Below, in pieces: positions 17,929 to 28,497 of a DNA stretch of 64,000 nt; position 1 is the stretch's first letter, and each line of letters opens with the position of its first letter. The DNA comes from Vibrio ostreae. GTDB lineage: Bacteria; Pseudomonadota; Gammaproteobacteria; Enterobacterales; Vibrionaceae. The notes beneath the pieces are model-generated. The model made no database searches, was not told the DNA's origin, and was given only the letters and a program-made list of their open reading frames with translations. The stretch is taken from positions 3,038,001 through 3,102,000 of the forward strand of contig NZ_CP076643.1 in the NCBI RefSeq assembly GCF_019226825.1, read 5' to 3'. The position numbers and the translations under genes are program-made.

Positions 17929-19140
17929 ATGACAGTGGAAAATAAAGTAGATCGTGGTTTGTTTGATGAGGTGATGGTGCCTTGTTATAACCCGATGGAG
18001 TTCATCCCGGTTAAGGGCGAAGGTTCACGTGTTTGGGATCAGCAGGGTAAAGAGTACATCGACTTTGCCGGCGGTATCGCAGTGAGCTGTTTGGGGCACT
18101 GTCATCCGGCTATGGTGAAAGCGCTGACTGAACAGGGCAACAAAATCTGGCACCTCAGCAACGTGATGACCAATGAGCCTGCGCTGCGTCTGGCAAAAAA
18201 ACTGACCGAGGTCAGCTTTGCGGAAAAAGTATTCTTTGCTAACTCTGGCGCAGAAGCGAACGAGGCGGCCCTGAAGCTGGCCCGTCGTTATGCGGCAGAT
18301 GTGTATGGTGCGCAAAAATCGGAAATCATCGCATTTAAACAGGGTTTCCACGGCCGTACTTTCTTTACTGTCACCGTGGGCGGCCAGGAAGCATACTCGG
18401 ACGGCTTTGGTCCAAAACCGGGCGATGTGACGCACCTGCCTTATAACGATATCGAAGCGCTGCAGGCACACATCTCTGATCGCACCTGTGCCATCATGAT
18501 GGAGCCGCTGCAGGGCGAAGGCGGCATCGTGTCGCCGAACCCTGAATTTGTCCAGGCGGTGCGTGAGCTGTGTGATAAACACAACGCCCTGCTGATTTTT
18601 GATGAAGTACAGACCGGTAACGGCCGTACCGGTGATTTCTATGCTTATCAGGGCATTGGCGTGACTCCGGATATTCTCAGCACCGCCAAATCACTGGGCG
18701 GCGGTTTCCCAATCGGCGCCATGCTGACCACGACTAAATTGGCGCAGCACATGAAAGTGGGCGTACACGGCTCGACGTATGGTGGTAACCCGCTGGCTTG
18801 TGCTGTGGCAGAGGCGGTGGTGGATATCGTCAGCCAACCTGAGACGCTGGCGGGGGTTAAGCAGCGTGAAGCTCTGCTGCGTGCCGGACTGGAGAAAATC
18901 AACGCCAAATACAACCTGTTTAAAGAGATCCGTGGTAAAGGTCTGCTGCTGGGTGCGGCACTGAACGATGAGTGGCAAGGCCGCGCGCGTGATGTGTTGG
19001 TGGCGGCTGGTCAGCAAGGCCTGATGCTGCTGGTGGCAGGTGCGTCTGTGGTGCGTATGACACCATCACTGGTGATCACAGAGCAAGAAATTGAACAAGG
19101 CTTAGCACGACTGGATAAAGCGATTGCGACGCTAGTTTAA
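17929..19140 (+). CDS. argD: Acetylornithine/succinylornithine aminotransferase (ArgD/AstC)
   Basis: A 403-residue class III PLP aminotransferase. The PLP lysine is K254 in [25 protein letters not shown] and [12 protein letters not shown] are further family motifs. It transaminates N-acetylornithine in arginine synthesis, and its position before astA and astD implies that it also serves as succinylornithine transaminase in arginine breakdown, which is usual where no separate astC is present. A 98-bp gap with two hairpins separates it from astA, allowing unequal expression. Confidence 0.93.
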   Translation: MTVENKVDRGLFDEVMVPCYNPMEFIPVKGEGSRVWDQQGKEYIDFAGGIAVSCLGHCHPAMVKALTEQGNKIWHLSNVMTNEPALRLAKKLTEVSFAEKVFFANSGAEANEAALKLARRYAADVYGAQKSEIIAFKQGFHGRTFFTVTVGGQEAYSDGFGPKPGDVTHLPYNDIEALQAHISDRTCAIMMEPLQGEGGIVSPNPEFVQAVRELCDKHNALLIFDEVQTGNGRTGDFYAYQGIGVTPDILSTAKSLGGGFPIGAMLTTTKLAQHMKVGVHGSTYGGNPLACAVAEAVVDIVSQPETLAGVKQREALLRAGLEKINAKYNLFKEIRGKGLLLGAALNDEWQGRARDVLVAAGQQGLMLLVAGASVVRMTPSLVITEQEIEQGLARLDKAIATLV

Positions 19141-19151
19141 GCGAGCCGGAG

Positions 19152-19218
19152 CACTGTATCCTAGCCAGCAGATGGCGCGGATACAGTGTGTTATCAGGCT
19201 GACAGGCGCGGGCCTGTC
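19152..19218 (+). repeat. Two hairpins in the argD-astA spacer
   Basis: A perfect 10-bp inverted repeat, cactgtatcc/ggatacagtg (19152-19161 and 19179-19188), then a perfect 7-bp stem GACAGGC/GCCTGTC with a 4-nt loop (19201-19218). Neither has a T run; they more likely stabilise or process the mRNA than terminate it. The second ends 11 bp before the astA ribosome site region. Confidence 0.55.
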
Positions 19219-19238
19219 TGCATCTGGAGGGAATATAG

Positions 19239-20258
19239 ATGCTTGTTGTTCGCCCCATTGCAATGTCTGATTATGACGCGCTGCATACCTGCGCGGTTGA
19301 ATCGGGACATGGTTTCACCTCATTGCCGGTCAACCAGGAACTGTTGACCAACCGCATTACCCATTCCGAATACAGTTTTAGCAAATCCAATGTGACCGAG
19401 CCGGGAGACGAAGGCTACCTGATGGTTGGCTTTGACTCCGAAAGCGGTGAAGTGGCCGGTACCACCGGTATTGAAGCGGCGGTTGGCTGGGACATGCCCT
19501 GTTACTCTTATCACATCAGTACCATAGTGCATTCTTCACCTAAACTCGGCGTCAACAATGTGGTCAAGTTACTGACGTTTGGCAACAACTACACCGGTTG
19601 CTCCGAGATCTGCACCCTTTACCTGCGCCCGGCGTTTCGTCAGGGGCTGAACGGGCGTCTGATGTCGAAGTGCCGTTTTCTGATGATGGCAGAACACCCG
19701 GAGCGCTTTTCGCAAACCATATTCGCCGAAATGCGCGGCGTGTCGGACGAGCAGGGTAACTCGCCGTTCTGGCAGTGGCTGCAGGAACACTTTTTTTCGA
19801 TTGATTTCACCATGGCGGATTATCTGACCGGGATTGGCAAAAAAGGCTTTATTGCCGATCTGATGCCCAAACTGCCGATCTACATCAACCTGCTGAGTAA
19901 AGAAGCGCAGGCCGTGATTGGTCAGGTGCATGAGAAAACCCGCCCGGCATTAGCCTTACTGGAAAAAGAGGGCTTTACCTGCCGCAACTATGTCGACATT
20001 TTTGATGCCGGTCCGTCGGTCGAGTGCGATTTACGCAATATCGAATCGGTGCGCGAGTCGGTGCGGGCTAAGGTTGAAGTGGCTGCGCACTCCAGTTCGC
20101 AGACGTTTTTGATGTGTAACAGCTCATTTGAACAGTTTCGTGCCACCGCAGCGAAAGCAGCGCATAACCGCGAAAACGGCACCGTCATTATTGCGCCGGA
20201 CGTCGCTCTAGCGCTCCAGGTGGAAACCGGTGACTGGGTGCGGATTCTGGCCCAGTAG
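19239..20258 (+). CDS. astA: Arginine N-succinyltransferase
   Basis: A 339-residue AstA-family enzyme, the first step of the arginine succinyltransferase pathway (arginine plus succinyl-CoA). The N-terminus MLVVRPIAMSDYDAL and ESGHGFTSLP, the LYLRPAFRQGLNGRL region and AEMRGVSDEQGNSPFW are typical. GGAGGG lies at proper distance before the ATG. Between argD/astC and astD in the expected operon order. Confidence 0.96.
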   Translation: MLVVRPIAMSDYDALHTCAVESGHGFTSLPVNQELLTNRITHSEYSFSKSNVTEPGDEGYLMVGFDSESGEVAGTTGIEAAVGWDMPCYSYHISTIVHSSPKLGVNNVVKLLTFGNNYTGCSEICTLYLRPAFRQGLNGRLMSKCRFLMMAEHPERFSQTIFAEMRGVSDEQGNSPFWQWLQEHFFSIDFTMADYLTGIGKKGFIADLMPKLPIYINLLSKEAQAVIGQVHEKTRPALALLEKEGFTCRNYVDIFDAGPSVECDLRNIESVRESVRAKVEVAAHSSSQTFLMCNSSFEQFRATAAKAAHNRENGTVIIAPDVALALQVETGDWVRILAQ

Positions 20259-20289
20259 GCCCCATTTACAAGACAAGTTAAGGATGTAA

Positions 20290-21750
<1,461 letters not shown>

Positions 21751-21854
21751 GTTCAGGGGCTGGCCAAGTGCCGGCCCGGTAGTTGCTATCACTGTGCCGC
21801 CCTGTCGGGTGGTGAACGCTAATGCACGCGCTGGCGTGCTGATAAGGAGGCGTT

Positions 21855-22649
21855 ATGACGCCAACAGATCTGTTTCAATCTCTGTGGAATGATTACATTG
21901 ACCGTCTTTGTCCTTCGGCGGACAAAGTGCATCAGTTGCTGGAAGAAGACGAAGCACTGATCAATGACCATATTGCCCTGCGTACCTTCAATCTGGCGCC
22001 ATTAGGCCTGGAGACTCTTGCCCGGCCGTTTATCGAGCTGGGTTATCAGGCGTGCGGCGAGTATCTGTTTGAGAGTAAAAAACTGGTGGCCAAACATTAT
22101 GAGCATCCGGATCCGTTGCAGCCGAAAGTGTTTATCAGTGAACTCAAAGTGGCAGAGTGCTCAGCGCAGTTGCAGGCCATTGTACAGGGGCTGGTGGCTC
22201 AGGTTGATGAGCGTCAACTGACGGGCAGTGATTTTCTCTTCGGCGGGCGCTTATGGGAGTTAAGCTACGCGGATTATCAGGTGCTGGCCGCTGAGAGCGA
22301 GTATGCCTCCTGGCTGGCAGCACACGGTTATGGTGCCAACCATTTCACCGTCAATGTCAATCAGCTCAAGCATCTGCATGAAGTGCAGCAGGTTAATGAT
22401 CACCTGCGCCAGGCCGGATTTACCATCAACGAATCGGGCGGCGAAGTAAAAGGGTCGCCGCAGGTATTGCTCGAACAGTCCTCGACCATGGCGGATAAGG
22501 TTGAGGTGCGTTTTAGTGAGGGGAGCTATACCATCCCGGGCGGTTTTTATGAGTTCGCCAAACGTTATCCGCTGCCGGATGGTAAGTTGTACACCGGCTT
22601 TGTCGCGGCCTCGGCCGATAAGATTTTCGAAAGTACAGACAGCCGCTAG
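21855..22649 (+). CDS. DUF1338 family protein (2-oxoadipate dioxygenase/decarboxylase-like)
   Basis: A 264-residue member of the DUF1338 family, whose studied member HglS is an iron-dependent 2-oxoadipate dioxygenase/decarboxylase forming 2-hydroxyglutarate. Candidate metal ligand motifs are INDHIALRTF near residue 35 and HYEHPDP / NHFTVNV further on. It follows astD with its own AAGGAGG site after a 104-bp gap, and this linkage to the ast operon is regular in Vibrio, suggesting a role in amino-acid catabolism. The true substrate here is unknown; this protein is shorter than HglS. Confidence 0.82.
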   Translation: MTPTDLFQSLWNDYIDRLCPSADKVHQLLEEDEALINDHIALRTFNLAPLGLETLARPFIELGYQACGEYLFESKKLVAKHYEHPDPLQPKVFISELKVAECSAQLQAIVQGLVAQVDERQLTGSDFLFGGRLWELSYADYQVLAAESEYASWLAAHGYGANHFTVNVNQLKHLHEVQQVNDHLRQAGFTINESGGEVKGSPQVLLEQSSTMADKVEVRFSEGSYTIPGGFYEFAKRYPLPDGKLYTGFVAASADKIFESTDSR

Positions 22650-22669
22650 AGAGCCTGCTTGGTACCCTA

Positions 22670-22735
22670 AGCTCAATAATTAGGTACCTTGAGCTCAATA
22701 ATTAGGTGCCGTGAGCTCAATAATTAGGTATCTGA
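22670..22735. repeat. Three tandem copies of a 22-bp repeat
   Basis: The core agctcaataattaggt recurs at 22670, 22692 and 22714, giving a 22-bp period with small differences in the last six bases of each unit (accttg, gccgtg, atctga). It starts 20 bp after the DUF1338 stop and ends 29 bp before the terminator shared with crp. The GGTACC/TAATTA parts also form short inverted repeats. Confidence 0.9.
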
Positions 22736-22764
22736 AAGTAATCACCTGGTGTCCTGAACGCTAT

Positions 22765-22790
22765 AAAAAAGCCACCGCGAGGTGGCTTTT
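22765..22790. terminator. Bidirectional terminator between the ast operon and crp
   Basis: A6 run, stem gccacc/ggtggc with a gcga tetraloop, then T4. It serves leftward crp best (six Ts on the minus strand) and rightward DUF1338 transcripts less well. Confidence 0.85.
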
Positions 22791-22817
22791 GCAATCTTGT
22801 CTATTTGCCGTATGGGC

Positions 22818-23450
22818 TTAACGCGTGCCGTAAACCACGATGGTTTTACCGTGCGCAGAAATCAGGTTCTGCTCTTCCAGCATCTTCAGGATACGGCCAA
22901 CGGTTTCACGTGAACAGCCGACAATCTGACCGATTTCCTGGCGGGTAATCTTGATTTGCATACCATCCGGGTGGGTCATCGCATCTGGTTGTTTCGCCAG
23001 GTTCAGCAGAGTCTGCGCGATACGGCCCGTTACGTCCAGGAACGCCAGATCGCCTACTTTTTGGCTGGTGACTTGCAGACGGCGCGCCATCTGACCAGAA
23101 AGACGCATCAGGATATCAGGGTTAACCTGAATCAACTGACGGAATTTCTTGAACGAAATTTCAGCCACTTCACAAGGAGATTTGGCACGAACCCAGGCAG
23201 TACGCTCTTGGCCTTCTTCAAACAAGCCAAGTTCACCGATGAAATCACCTTGGTTCAGGTAAGACAGAATCATCTCCTTACCTTCTTCATCTTTGATCAG
23301 TACCGCAACAGAACCTTTAACGATGTAGTACAGGGTTTCTGCTTTTTCGCCCGCGTGAATCAGCGTGCTTTTTGAAGGGTACTTATGAATGTGACAATGG
23401 GAAAGAAACCACTCTAGTGTTGGGTCGGTTTGAGGTTTACCTAGAACCAT
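22818..23450 (-). CDS. crp: cAMP receptor protein CRP
   Basis: A 210-residue global regulator, nearly identical in pattern to E. coli CRP. The cAMP-binding phosphate cassette is [21 protein letters not shown] with the key Glu and Arg; [15 protein letters not shown] is the dimer C-helix; [20 protein letters not shown] is the DNA-recognition helix-turn-helix. In Vibrio it controls carbon use, competence and biofilm. Transcribed leftward from its own promoter region in the 233-bp gap to prkB. Confidence 0.98.
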   Translation of the reverse strand: MVLGKPQTDPTLEWFLSHCHIHKYPSKSTLIHAGEKAETLYYIVKGSVAVLIKDEEGKEMILSYLNQGDFIGELGLFEEGQERTAWVRAKSPCEVAEISFKKFRQLIQVNPDILMRLSGQMARRLQVTSQKVGDLAFLDVTGRIAQTLLNLAKQPDAMTHPDGMQIKITRQEIGQIVGCSRETVGRILKMLEEQNLISAHGKTIVVYGTR

Positions 23451-23524
23451 AATATCTCACTTCCTCTGCAGGGTACGCTTGCTGCTATCCATATTTTAGC
23501 GAAGCCTTATTCAACGGATTCTCT

Positions 23525-23553
23525 AGAATAAGAGGACTTTATTATTGCTGCAA
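23525..23553 (-). promoter_or_regulatory. Candidate crp promoter
   Basis: On the minus strand, TTGCAG (23553-23548), 17-bp spacer, TATTCT (23530-23525), giving a leader of about 70 nt to the crp ATG. Confidence 0.45.
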
Positions 23554-23645
23554 GTTATCTTGTGTTTCGGTTTAGAATAGTATCCTTTTTCCAACACGAT
23601 TTCTTGACTTTAATCGTGTTGGAGACCGGATAATGTACGCAAAAC

Positions 23646-23661
23646 TGTGCCCATGATCACG
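23646..23661. promoter_or_regulatory. Candidate CRP site upstream of crp
   Basis: TGTGC-N6-TCACG matches eight of ten consensus positions of TGTGA-N6-TCACA. It lies about 95 bp upstream of the candidate crp -35 box and could mediate autoregulation. Weak evidence on its own. Confidence 0.3.
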
Positions 23662-23683
23662 GTATGAAAAGTAAGCGACAGCC

Positions 23684-24553
23684 TCAGCCGATTTTTCCTG
23701 ATTCTATCAGTTGTTCCAGCAGTGGCCGTACGATCAGCTCCATCGCGAAGCTCATTTTACCGCCCGGAACCACGATGGTGTTGTGGCGTGACATAAACGA
23801 GCCGTCAATCATCGCCAGTAGGTAGGGATAGTCGACATTTTTAATCCCGCGCACCCGGATCACCACAAAACTTTCATCCAGGCTCGGGATGCCTTTGGCG
23901 TTGAGCGGGTTAGAGGTATCGACCGTCGGTACGCGCTGGAAGTTGATGTGGGTGCGGGAAAACTGCGGTGTGATGTAGTTGAGGTAGTCATCCATCGAAC
24001 GCACGATGGAGTCCATCACCGCTTCACGTGAGTGGCCGCGGTCGCGGGTATCACGCACGTATTTCTGAATCCATTCCAGGTTGACGATAGGCACCATGCC
24101 GATCAGAAAATCGACATGCTGAGCGACATTGATGTCACCATCGACGACTCCGCCGTGCAGACCTTCGTAGAACATGATGTCTGAGTTCTGTGGCAGATCC
24201 TGCCACGGGGTAAAGGTGCCCGGCATCTGATTGTAAGGGACCGCTTCGTCAAAGGTGTGCAGATAACGGCGAATCTGGCCGGTACCGGACTTACCATACT
24301 GACGGAAGAAGCCTTCCAGCGCGGCAAAATCGTTGGCCTGAGGGCCGAAGTAGCTGATATGGCGCCCTTGCTCCCGTGCTTTACGGATTTCGACGTCCAT
24401 CTCCGGACGGGTAAAACGGTGAAAACTGTCACCTTCCACCCAGGCCGGCCGGATGTCCATCATATTGAACATCTTGCGAAAGGCTTCTGAGGTGGTGGTG
24501 GTGCCCGCGCCCGATGAACCGGTCACGGCAATAATTGGGTGTTTCGCTGACAT
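23684..24553 (-). CDS. prkB: Phosphoribulokinase-like protein PrkB
   Basis: A 289-residue P-loop kinase of the phosphoribulokinase/uridine kinase family (YhfF neighbourhood in E. coli) with Walker A GSSGAGTTT at about residues 12-20. Family name comes from similarity to Calvin-cycle kinases; the true substrate in gammaproteobacteria without a Calvin cycle is not established. The in-frame extension of 15 residues is rejected since MSAKHPIIAVTG is the family start and has AAGG upstream. Leftward with yheU and crp, matching E. coli crp-yhfA-prkB-yheU order. Confidence 0.92.
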   Translation of the reverse strand: MSAKHPIIAVTGSSGAGTTTTSEAFRKMFNMMDIRPAWVEGDSFHRFTRPEMDVEIRKAREQGRHISYFGPQANDFAALEGFFRQYGKSGTGQIRRYLHTFDEAVPYNQMPGTFTPWQDLPQNSDIMFYEGLHGGVVDGDINVAQHVDFLIGMVPIVNLEWIQKYVRDTRDRGHSREAVMDSIVRSMDDYLNYITPQFSRTHINFQRVPTVDTSNPLNAKGIPSLDESFVVIRVRGIKNVDYPYLLAMIDGSFMSRHNTIVVPGGKMSFAMELIVRPLLEQLIESGKIG

Positions 24554-24646
24554 GACAGACCTTGTCTCTGATTCCTTAACGAGGCTGTGTAATTTCACAG
24601 CCTGAGTCGAAACACTATAGCACGGAAACGGTGAGCGGGTGATGGC

Positions 24647-24856
24647 TTAAGCGCGGTTGGTTTTGATATCGACCGTTTCATGCAGTTCAGAGTAAACAAT
24701 TACCGCATCACCGCGCTGCAGCTGGGATCTGACCTGATCGACTTTATCCTGCAGCGAAACTTCTTGTGCACCGTAGTCGGTGCCTTCACGTAACACGAAT
24801 TCGCGGATCAGGCTGTCTAACGTGTCGGGGTCAATTTGTTGCCAGGGAACAATCAT
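24647..24856 (-). CDS. yheU: UPF0270 family protein YheU
   Basis: A 69-residue acidic protein of the YheU family: [29 protein letters not shown] is the conserved N-terminal half. No function is known. It lies 42 bp after yheT and before prkB, probably co-transcribed. Confidence 0.93.
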   Translation of the reverse strand: MIVPWQQIDPDTLDSLIREFVLREGTDYGAQEVSLQDKVDQVRSQLQRGDAVIVYSELHETVDIKTNRA

Positions 24857-24898
24857 AAATATCTCATACTTTTATGATGGATGAACAGGGCGATTATA

Positions 24899-25873
24899 TC
24901 AGTTTTTATCGCGCAGGCAGGCATAGTAAGCGGGCAGGGCTTGTTCGAGCCAGAACACCGGTTTGAGCAGGCTACCGCTGACAAAGCCGACGTGGCCACC
25001 CTGCTCGAACAGACGATAGTCAATGTTATCCGGCAGGATAAATTTCGGGATCACTGCATCGGTCATAAAGGGGTCGTCTTTGGCATGAATGATCTGGGTC
25101 GGCACGCGGATATCCTGCAATTTATGAATCCCTGAACAGCGCTGGTAATAATCGCTGGCATCACGAAAACCGTGCAGTGGGGCGGTGATCAGGTCGTCAA
25201 ACTCCTGCAGGCGGGTGACACGCTTTATATTGTGGTAAGACAGCCCGAGTTCACCTTTCAGCAGGTGATGCTTTTTGAGCGCGGTATTTTTCAGTGATGA
25301 GAGCAGATAGGTACGGTACAACTTGGAGAAGCCGTGCTCAATCCGCTCTGAGCAGGCGGCCAGGTCAAGCGGCGCCGAGACGATAGTCGCGGCGCTCAGG
25401 ATCGGATCCTGGTTGTAATGGGCGAGGTAATTAACCAGCATGTTGCCACCGAGTGAGATGCCGACCGCGATAATGGTCTGCTGCGGGAAGCGCTCACGGA
25501 TGTTCTCCAGCACGAAGCGCGCATCTTCCACCTCGCCGGAATGATAAGCACGTGCCAGGTGGTTGGGTTTACCACTGCAGCCGCGAAAGTGCATCATCAC
25601 GGACAGCCAGCCATCCTGGGCAAAAGCGTGCATCAGGCCATTGGCATACGGACTGTAAAAGCAGCCTTCCAGACCATGGAACAGTACGAACACGGGCTTA
25701 TTACCGCGGGTATGCTGCGGGTCTTCACTCCAGGCCAGATCGAGAAAATCACCGTCCGGCGTGTCCAGTGTCTGCCAACAAGGTTCGAACAGTGCCTTTT
25801 TGCGGATAAAGCGCGGCAATAAGGTTTGCAGGTGGGGATTCTTCAGGCCGGTCGCGGCAACAAATTGGGTCAT
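24899..25873 (-). CDS. yheT: Alpha/beta-fold hydrolase YheT
   Basis: A 324-residue hydrolase of the AB-hydrolase-4 (YheT/EMB8) family. FHGLEG forms the oxyanion region, the nucleophile is S140 in VGISLGGN, an Asp is in HAKDDPFM, and the His near the end is in QGGHVGFV, completing the triad. Presumed cytosolic esterase of unknown substrate. Part of the leftward yheS-TIGR02444-yheT-yheU-prkB group. Confidence 0.92.
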   Translation of the reverse strand: MTQFVAATGLKNPHLQTLLPRFIRKKALFEPCWQTLDTPDGDFLDLAWSEDPQHTRGNKPVFVLFHGLEGCFYSPYANGLMHAFAQDGWLSVMMHFRGCSGKPNHLARAYHSGEVEDARFVLENIRERFPQQTIIAVGISLGGNMLVNYLAHYNQDPILSAATIVSAPLDLAACSERIEHGFSKLYRTYLLSSLKNTALKKHHLLKGELGLSYHNIKRVTRLQEFDDLITAPLHGFRDASDYYQRCSGIHKLQDIRVPTQIIHAKDDPFMTDAVIPKFILPDNIDYRLFEQGGHVGFVSGSLLKPVFWLEQALPAYYACLRDKN

Positions 25874-25970
25874 AGTTCAGCCAATACAAAGTGTTTAAAT
25901 GAGTATATACCCTAATAATCGGCTGTTCGAATTTTGCCGCGCAGCCCTGTCTGGGCGCAGTGGTGAGCGC

Positions 25971-26444
25971 TCAGAATGAAGCCGGAACGGGTTTACCGAA
26001 AATGGTGGCCAGATGTTCGGCACCGAGCTGGCGACAGTAGCGTAAGGTCAGTACTTCGCCGTGATTGATGGTCAGGGTATGACGGTTGATGACCTCAATA
26101 AGGTCAGACTGCTGCTGCTTCTCAAGCTGCAGTTCAAACTGCAGCGCTTCGCGGTATAAAGTATCGGTCAGATTGTTTTTGAGCTTGCGGCGCAGTTCGC
26201 GGTAGTGATGGAGCAGGGTTTCGGTTCTGGCAATGCCTTCAATCAGTGATTGCCAGTCCTGTTCCTGCAAGGTGAGCTGCTGCTCGTCGAGATATTTAAG
26301 CAGCAGCAGTAAGTTCACATTGCCGTTAAAGTTATTCTGTAAGCTGAGACACGCCTCTTTGACCTCGCGTACGCTGTAGTATTGCAAACTGAATTGCCAC
26401 AATCTTTCTAACGTGAGGGATAGTGTGACGTGTTCTTGGCTCAT
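25971..26444 (-). CDS. TIGR02444 family protein
   Basis: A 157-residue, mostly helical protein of the gammaproteobacterial TIGR02444 family, function unknown. The N-terminal half contains LERLWQFSLQYYSVREVKEACLSLQ and NVNLLLLLKYL, which I recognise as the family core. Its ATG overlaps the yheS stop (ATGA at 26441-26444), so it is translationally coupled to the ABC-F ATPase, a link conserved in Vibrio. Confidence 0.85.
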   Translation of the reverse strand: MSQEHVTLSLTLERLWQFSLQYYSVREVKEACLSLQNNFNGNVNLLLLLKYLDEQQLTLQEQDWQSLIEGIARTETLLHHYRELRRKLKNNLTDTLYREALQFELQLEKQQQSDLIEVINRHTLTINHGEVLTLRYCRQLGAEHLATIFGKPVPASF

Positions 26445-28363
26445 TGAATGTTGAACTCCTGTTCCATCTCTTCCAGGGCTTCCTGCTCACTCATCCAGTC
26501 ACCTTCGACCTGTTCCAGTTCGGATTTGGCGCTGGCCTGAGTTGCGAGAACCTGATTAAGTTTAGCTTTATTTTCCGCGTCATACAGTGCGGAATCGGAT
26601 AATTGTTGTTCTGCCTCGGCAATGGTGGCGTTCAACTTATCCATTTTTGCTTCCAGTTGTGTCAGCTTTTTGCGAATTGGCGCGGTCAGCTTGCGGAAAT
26701 CTGCTTCACGTCGTTTCTGCTCTTTTTTCGCTGCGGCACTGTTGGTGTTGTCTTTGGCCGGAGCCTGCGCTGCACTCTCTTTACGATCGGCTTTTTGTTG
26801 TTCAGTCAGCCACTTATAGTAGTCGTTCAGATCGCCATCAAACGGTGCGACTTGTTGGTCATGTACCAGGTACAGGTCATCGGTGGTCGCGCGCAGCAGA
26901 TAGCGGTCGTGGCTGACGATCACCATCGCCCCCTCGTAGCTTTGCAGAGCCAGGGTCAGGGCCTGGCGCATGTCGAGGTCGAGGTGGTTGGTCGGTTCGT
27001 CGAGCAATAGCAGGTTGGGCTTTTGCCATACGATCAGCGCTAATACTAAACGCGCCTTTTCCCCACCGGAGAAGGGGCCGACTTTATCCAGCGCTTTATC
27101 GCCGTGAAAACCAAAGCTGCCGAGATAGTTACGTAACTCCAGTTCGTTTTTGTCTGGTGCGATTTGCATCATATGCTGCAGCGGCGTCTCTTCCGGGTGC
27201 AGTGTTTCCAGCTGATGCTGGGCAAAGTAACCAATCTTGACGCCTTGCGAGTAGGTCAGATCGCCACCTTGCGGATTGAGCTCGCCCGACAAGAGTTTAA
27301 TCAGGGTTGATTTACCTGCCCCGTTACGGCCCAGCAGACCGATGCGGCTGCCCGGAACCAGATTCAGGCGAATTTTTTCCAGAATCAGATGGTCGCCGTA
27401 ACCTGCACTGACCTGATCCATCATCATAATCGGGTTAGGTAGAGCGGCCGGCTCACGGAACTCAAAACTGAACGGGTTATCGAACTGGGCCGGCAGAACC
27501 TGTTCCATTTTCTCCAGCGCTTTGATGCGGCTCTGTGCCTGACGCGCTTTGGAAGCTTTGTAGCGGAAACGGTCGATGTAGCTTTGCATGTGTGCCATCT
27601 GTTTCTGCTGTTTCTGGTACATGGCCTGTTGTTGCAGCAGTTTCTGCGCACGCTGGGTTTCAAACGAGGAGTAGTTACCGGTGTACTCGTTGAGTTTCTC
27701 GTTTTCGATGTGAATAATCCGCCCGACAATCGGGTCCAGAAAGTCACGGTCGTGGGAAATCAGCAGCAGCGTGCCCGGATAGCTTTGCAGCCAGCGTTCC
27801 AGCCACATCACAGCATCCAGATCCAGGTGGTTGGTCGGTTCATCGAGCAGCAGCAGGTCCGAGCGGCAAATCAGCGCCTGAGCCAGGTTAAGGCGCATAC
27901 GCCAGCCACCGGAAAACTGGGTCAGATTCCACTCCATCTGCTCCTGGCTGAAGCCCAGACCATCGAGCAGTTCGGCTGCGCGGGCACGGATGCTGTAACC
28001 GCCGATGGTTTCCAACTGACCATGCAGCTCAGCCACGCGGGTGCCCTGATCCTGTTGCTCAGCCAGATGTAACTGGCGTTCCAGCTCGCGGTATTCGCGG
28101 TCACCGTCAATCACGTACTCCAGCGCAGTGCGTTCCAGAGCCGGAGTTTCCTGCGCTACCCAGGCCAGTTCCCAGTGTGCGGGCTGGTTAAAACTGCCGG
28201 CATCTATGGTCAGCTCGTCTTTCAGCAGCGCAAACAGGGTGGATTTACCGCAGCCGTTTTTACCCACCAGGCCGACTTTATCGCCGGGATGAATGGTCGC
28301 TGAAGCTGCATCAAGCAGTGGTTTGCCACCGCGCAGTAACTGAATATCGGAGAAGGTAATCAT
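26441..28363 (-). CDS. yheS: ABC-F family ATP-binding protein YheS
   Basis: A 640-residue soluble ABC-F protein with two nucleotide-binding domains, acting on ribosomes or translation by family analogy. Walker A motifs are GKNGCGKST (first domain) and GRNGAGKST (second); signatures FSGGWRMRL and FSGGEKARL and two LLLDEPTNHLDLD Walker B motifs are visible. The linker between domains and a Lys/Glu-rich C-terminal coiled coil are typical. The open frame extends 47 codons upstream, but MITFSDIQLLRGGK at 28363 is the family start. Divergent from kefG across 134 bp, as in E. coli. Confidence 0.95.
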   Translation of the reverse strand: MITFSDIQLLRGGKPLLDAASATIHPGDKVGLVGKNGCGKSTLFALLKDELTIDAGSFNQPAHWELAWVAQETPALERTALEYVIDGDREYRELERQLHLAEQQDQGTRVAELHGQLETIGGYSIRARAAELLDGLGFSQEQMEWNLTQFSGGWRMRLNLAQALICRSDLLLLDEPTNHLDLDAVMWLERWLQSYPGTLLLISHDRDFLDPIVGRIIHIENEKLNEYTGNYSSFETQRAQKLLQQQAMYQKQQKQMAHMQSYIDRFRYKASKARQAQSRIKALEKMEQVLPAQFDNPFSFEFREPAALPNPIMMMDQVSAGYGDHLILEKIRLNLVPGSRIGLLGRNGAGKSTLIKLLSGELNPQGGDLTYSQGVKIGYFAQHQLETLHPEETPLQHMMQIAPDKNELELRNYLGSFGFHGDKALDKVGPFSGGEKARLVLALIVWQKPNLLLLDEPTNHLDLDMRQALTLALQSYEGAMVIVSHDRYLLRATTDDLYLVHDQQVAPFDGDLNDYYKWLTEQQKADRKESAAQAPAKDNTNSAAAKKEQKRREADFRKLTAPIRKKLTQLEAKMDKLNATIAEAEQQLSDSALYDAENKAKLNQVLATQASAKSELEQVEGDWMSEQEALEEMEQEFNIQ

Positions 28364-28497
28364 AATAATGCCGTCTGTTCTGGTATTAAATTTTCGCCCG
28401 GAATAGTAGGGGCAATAAGGATAAATGTCGATCATTATACAAATTACGTTATGATGCTCAGTAACCGTTTGATAACCACAGGGAGTGTGCTCAACGA

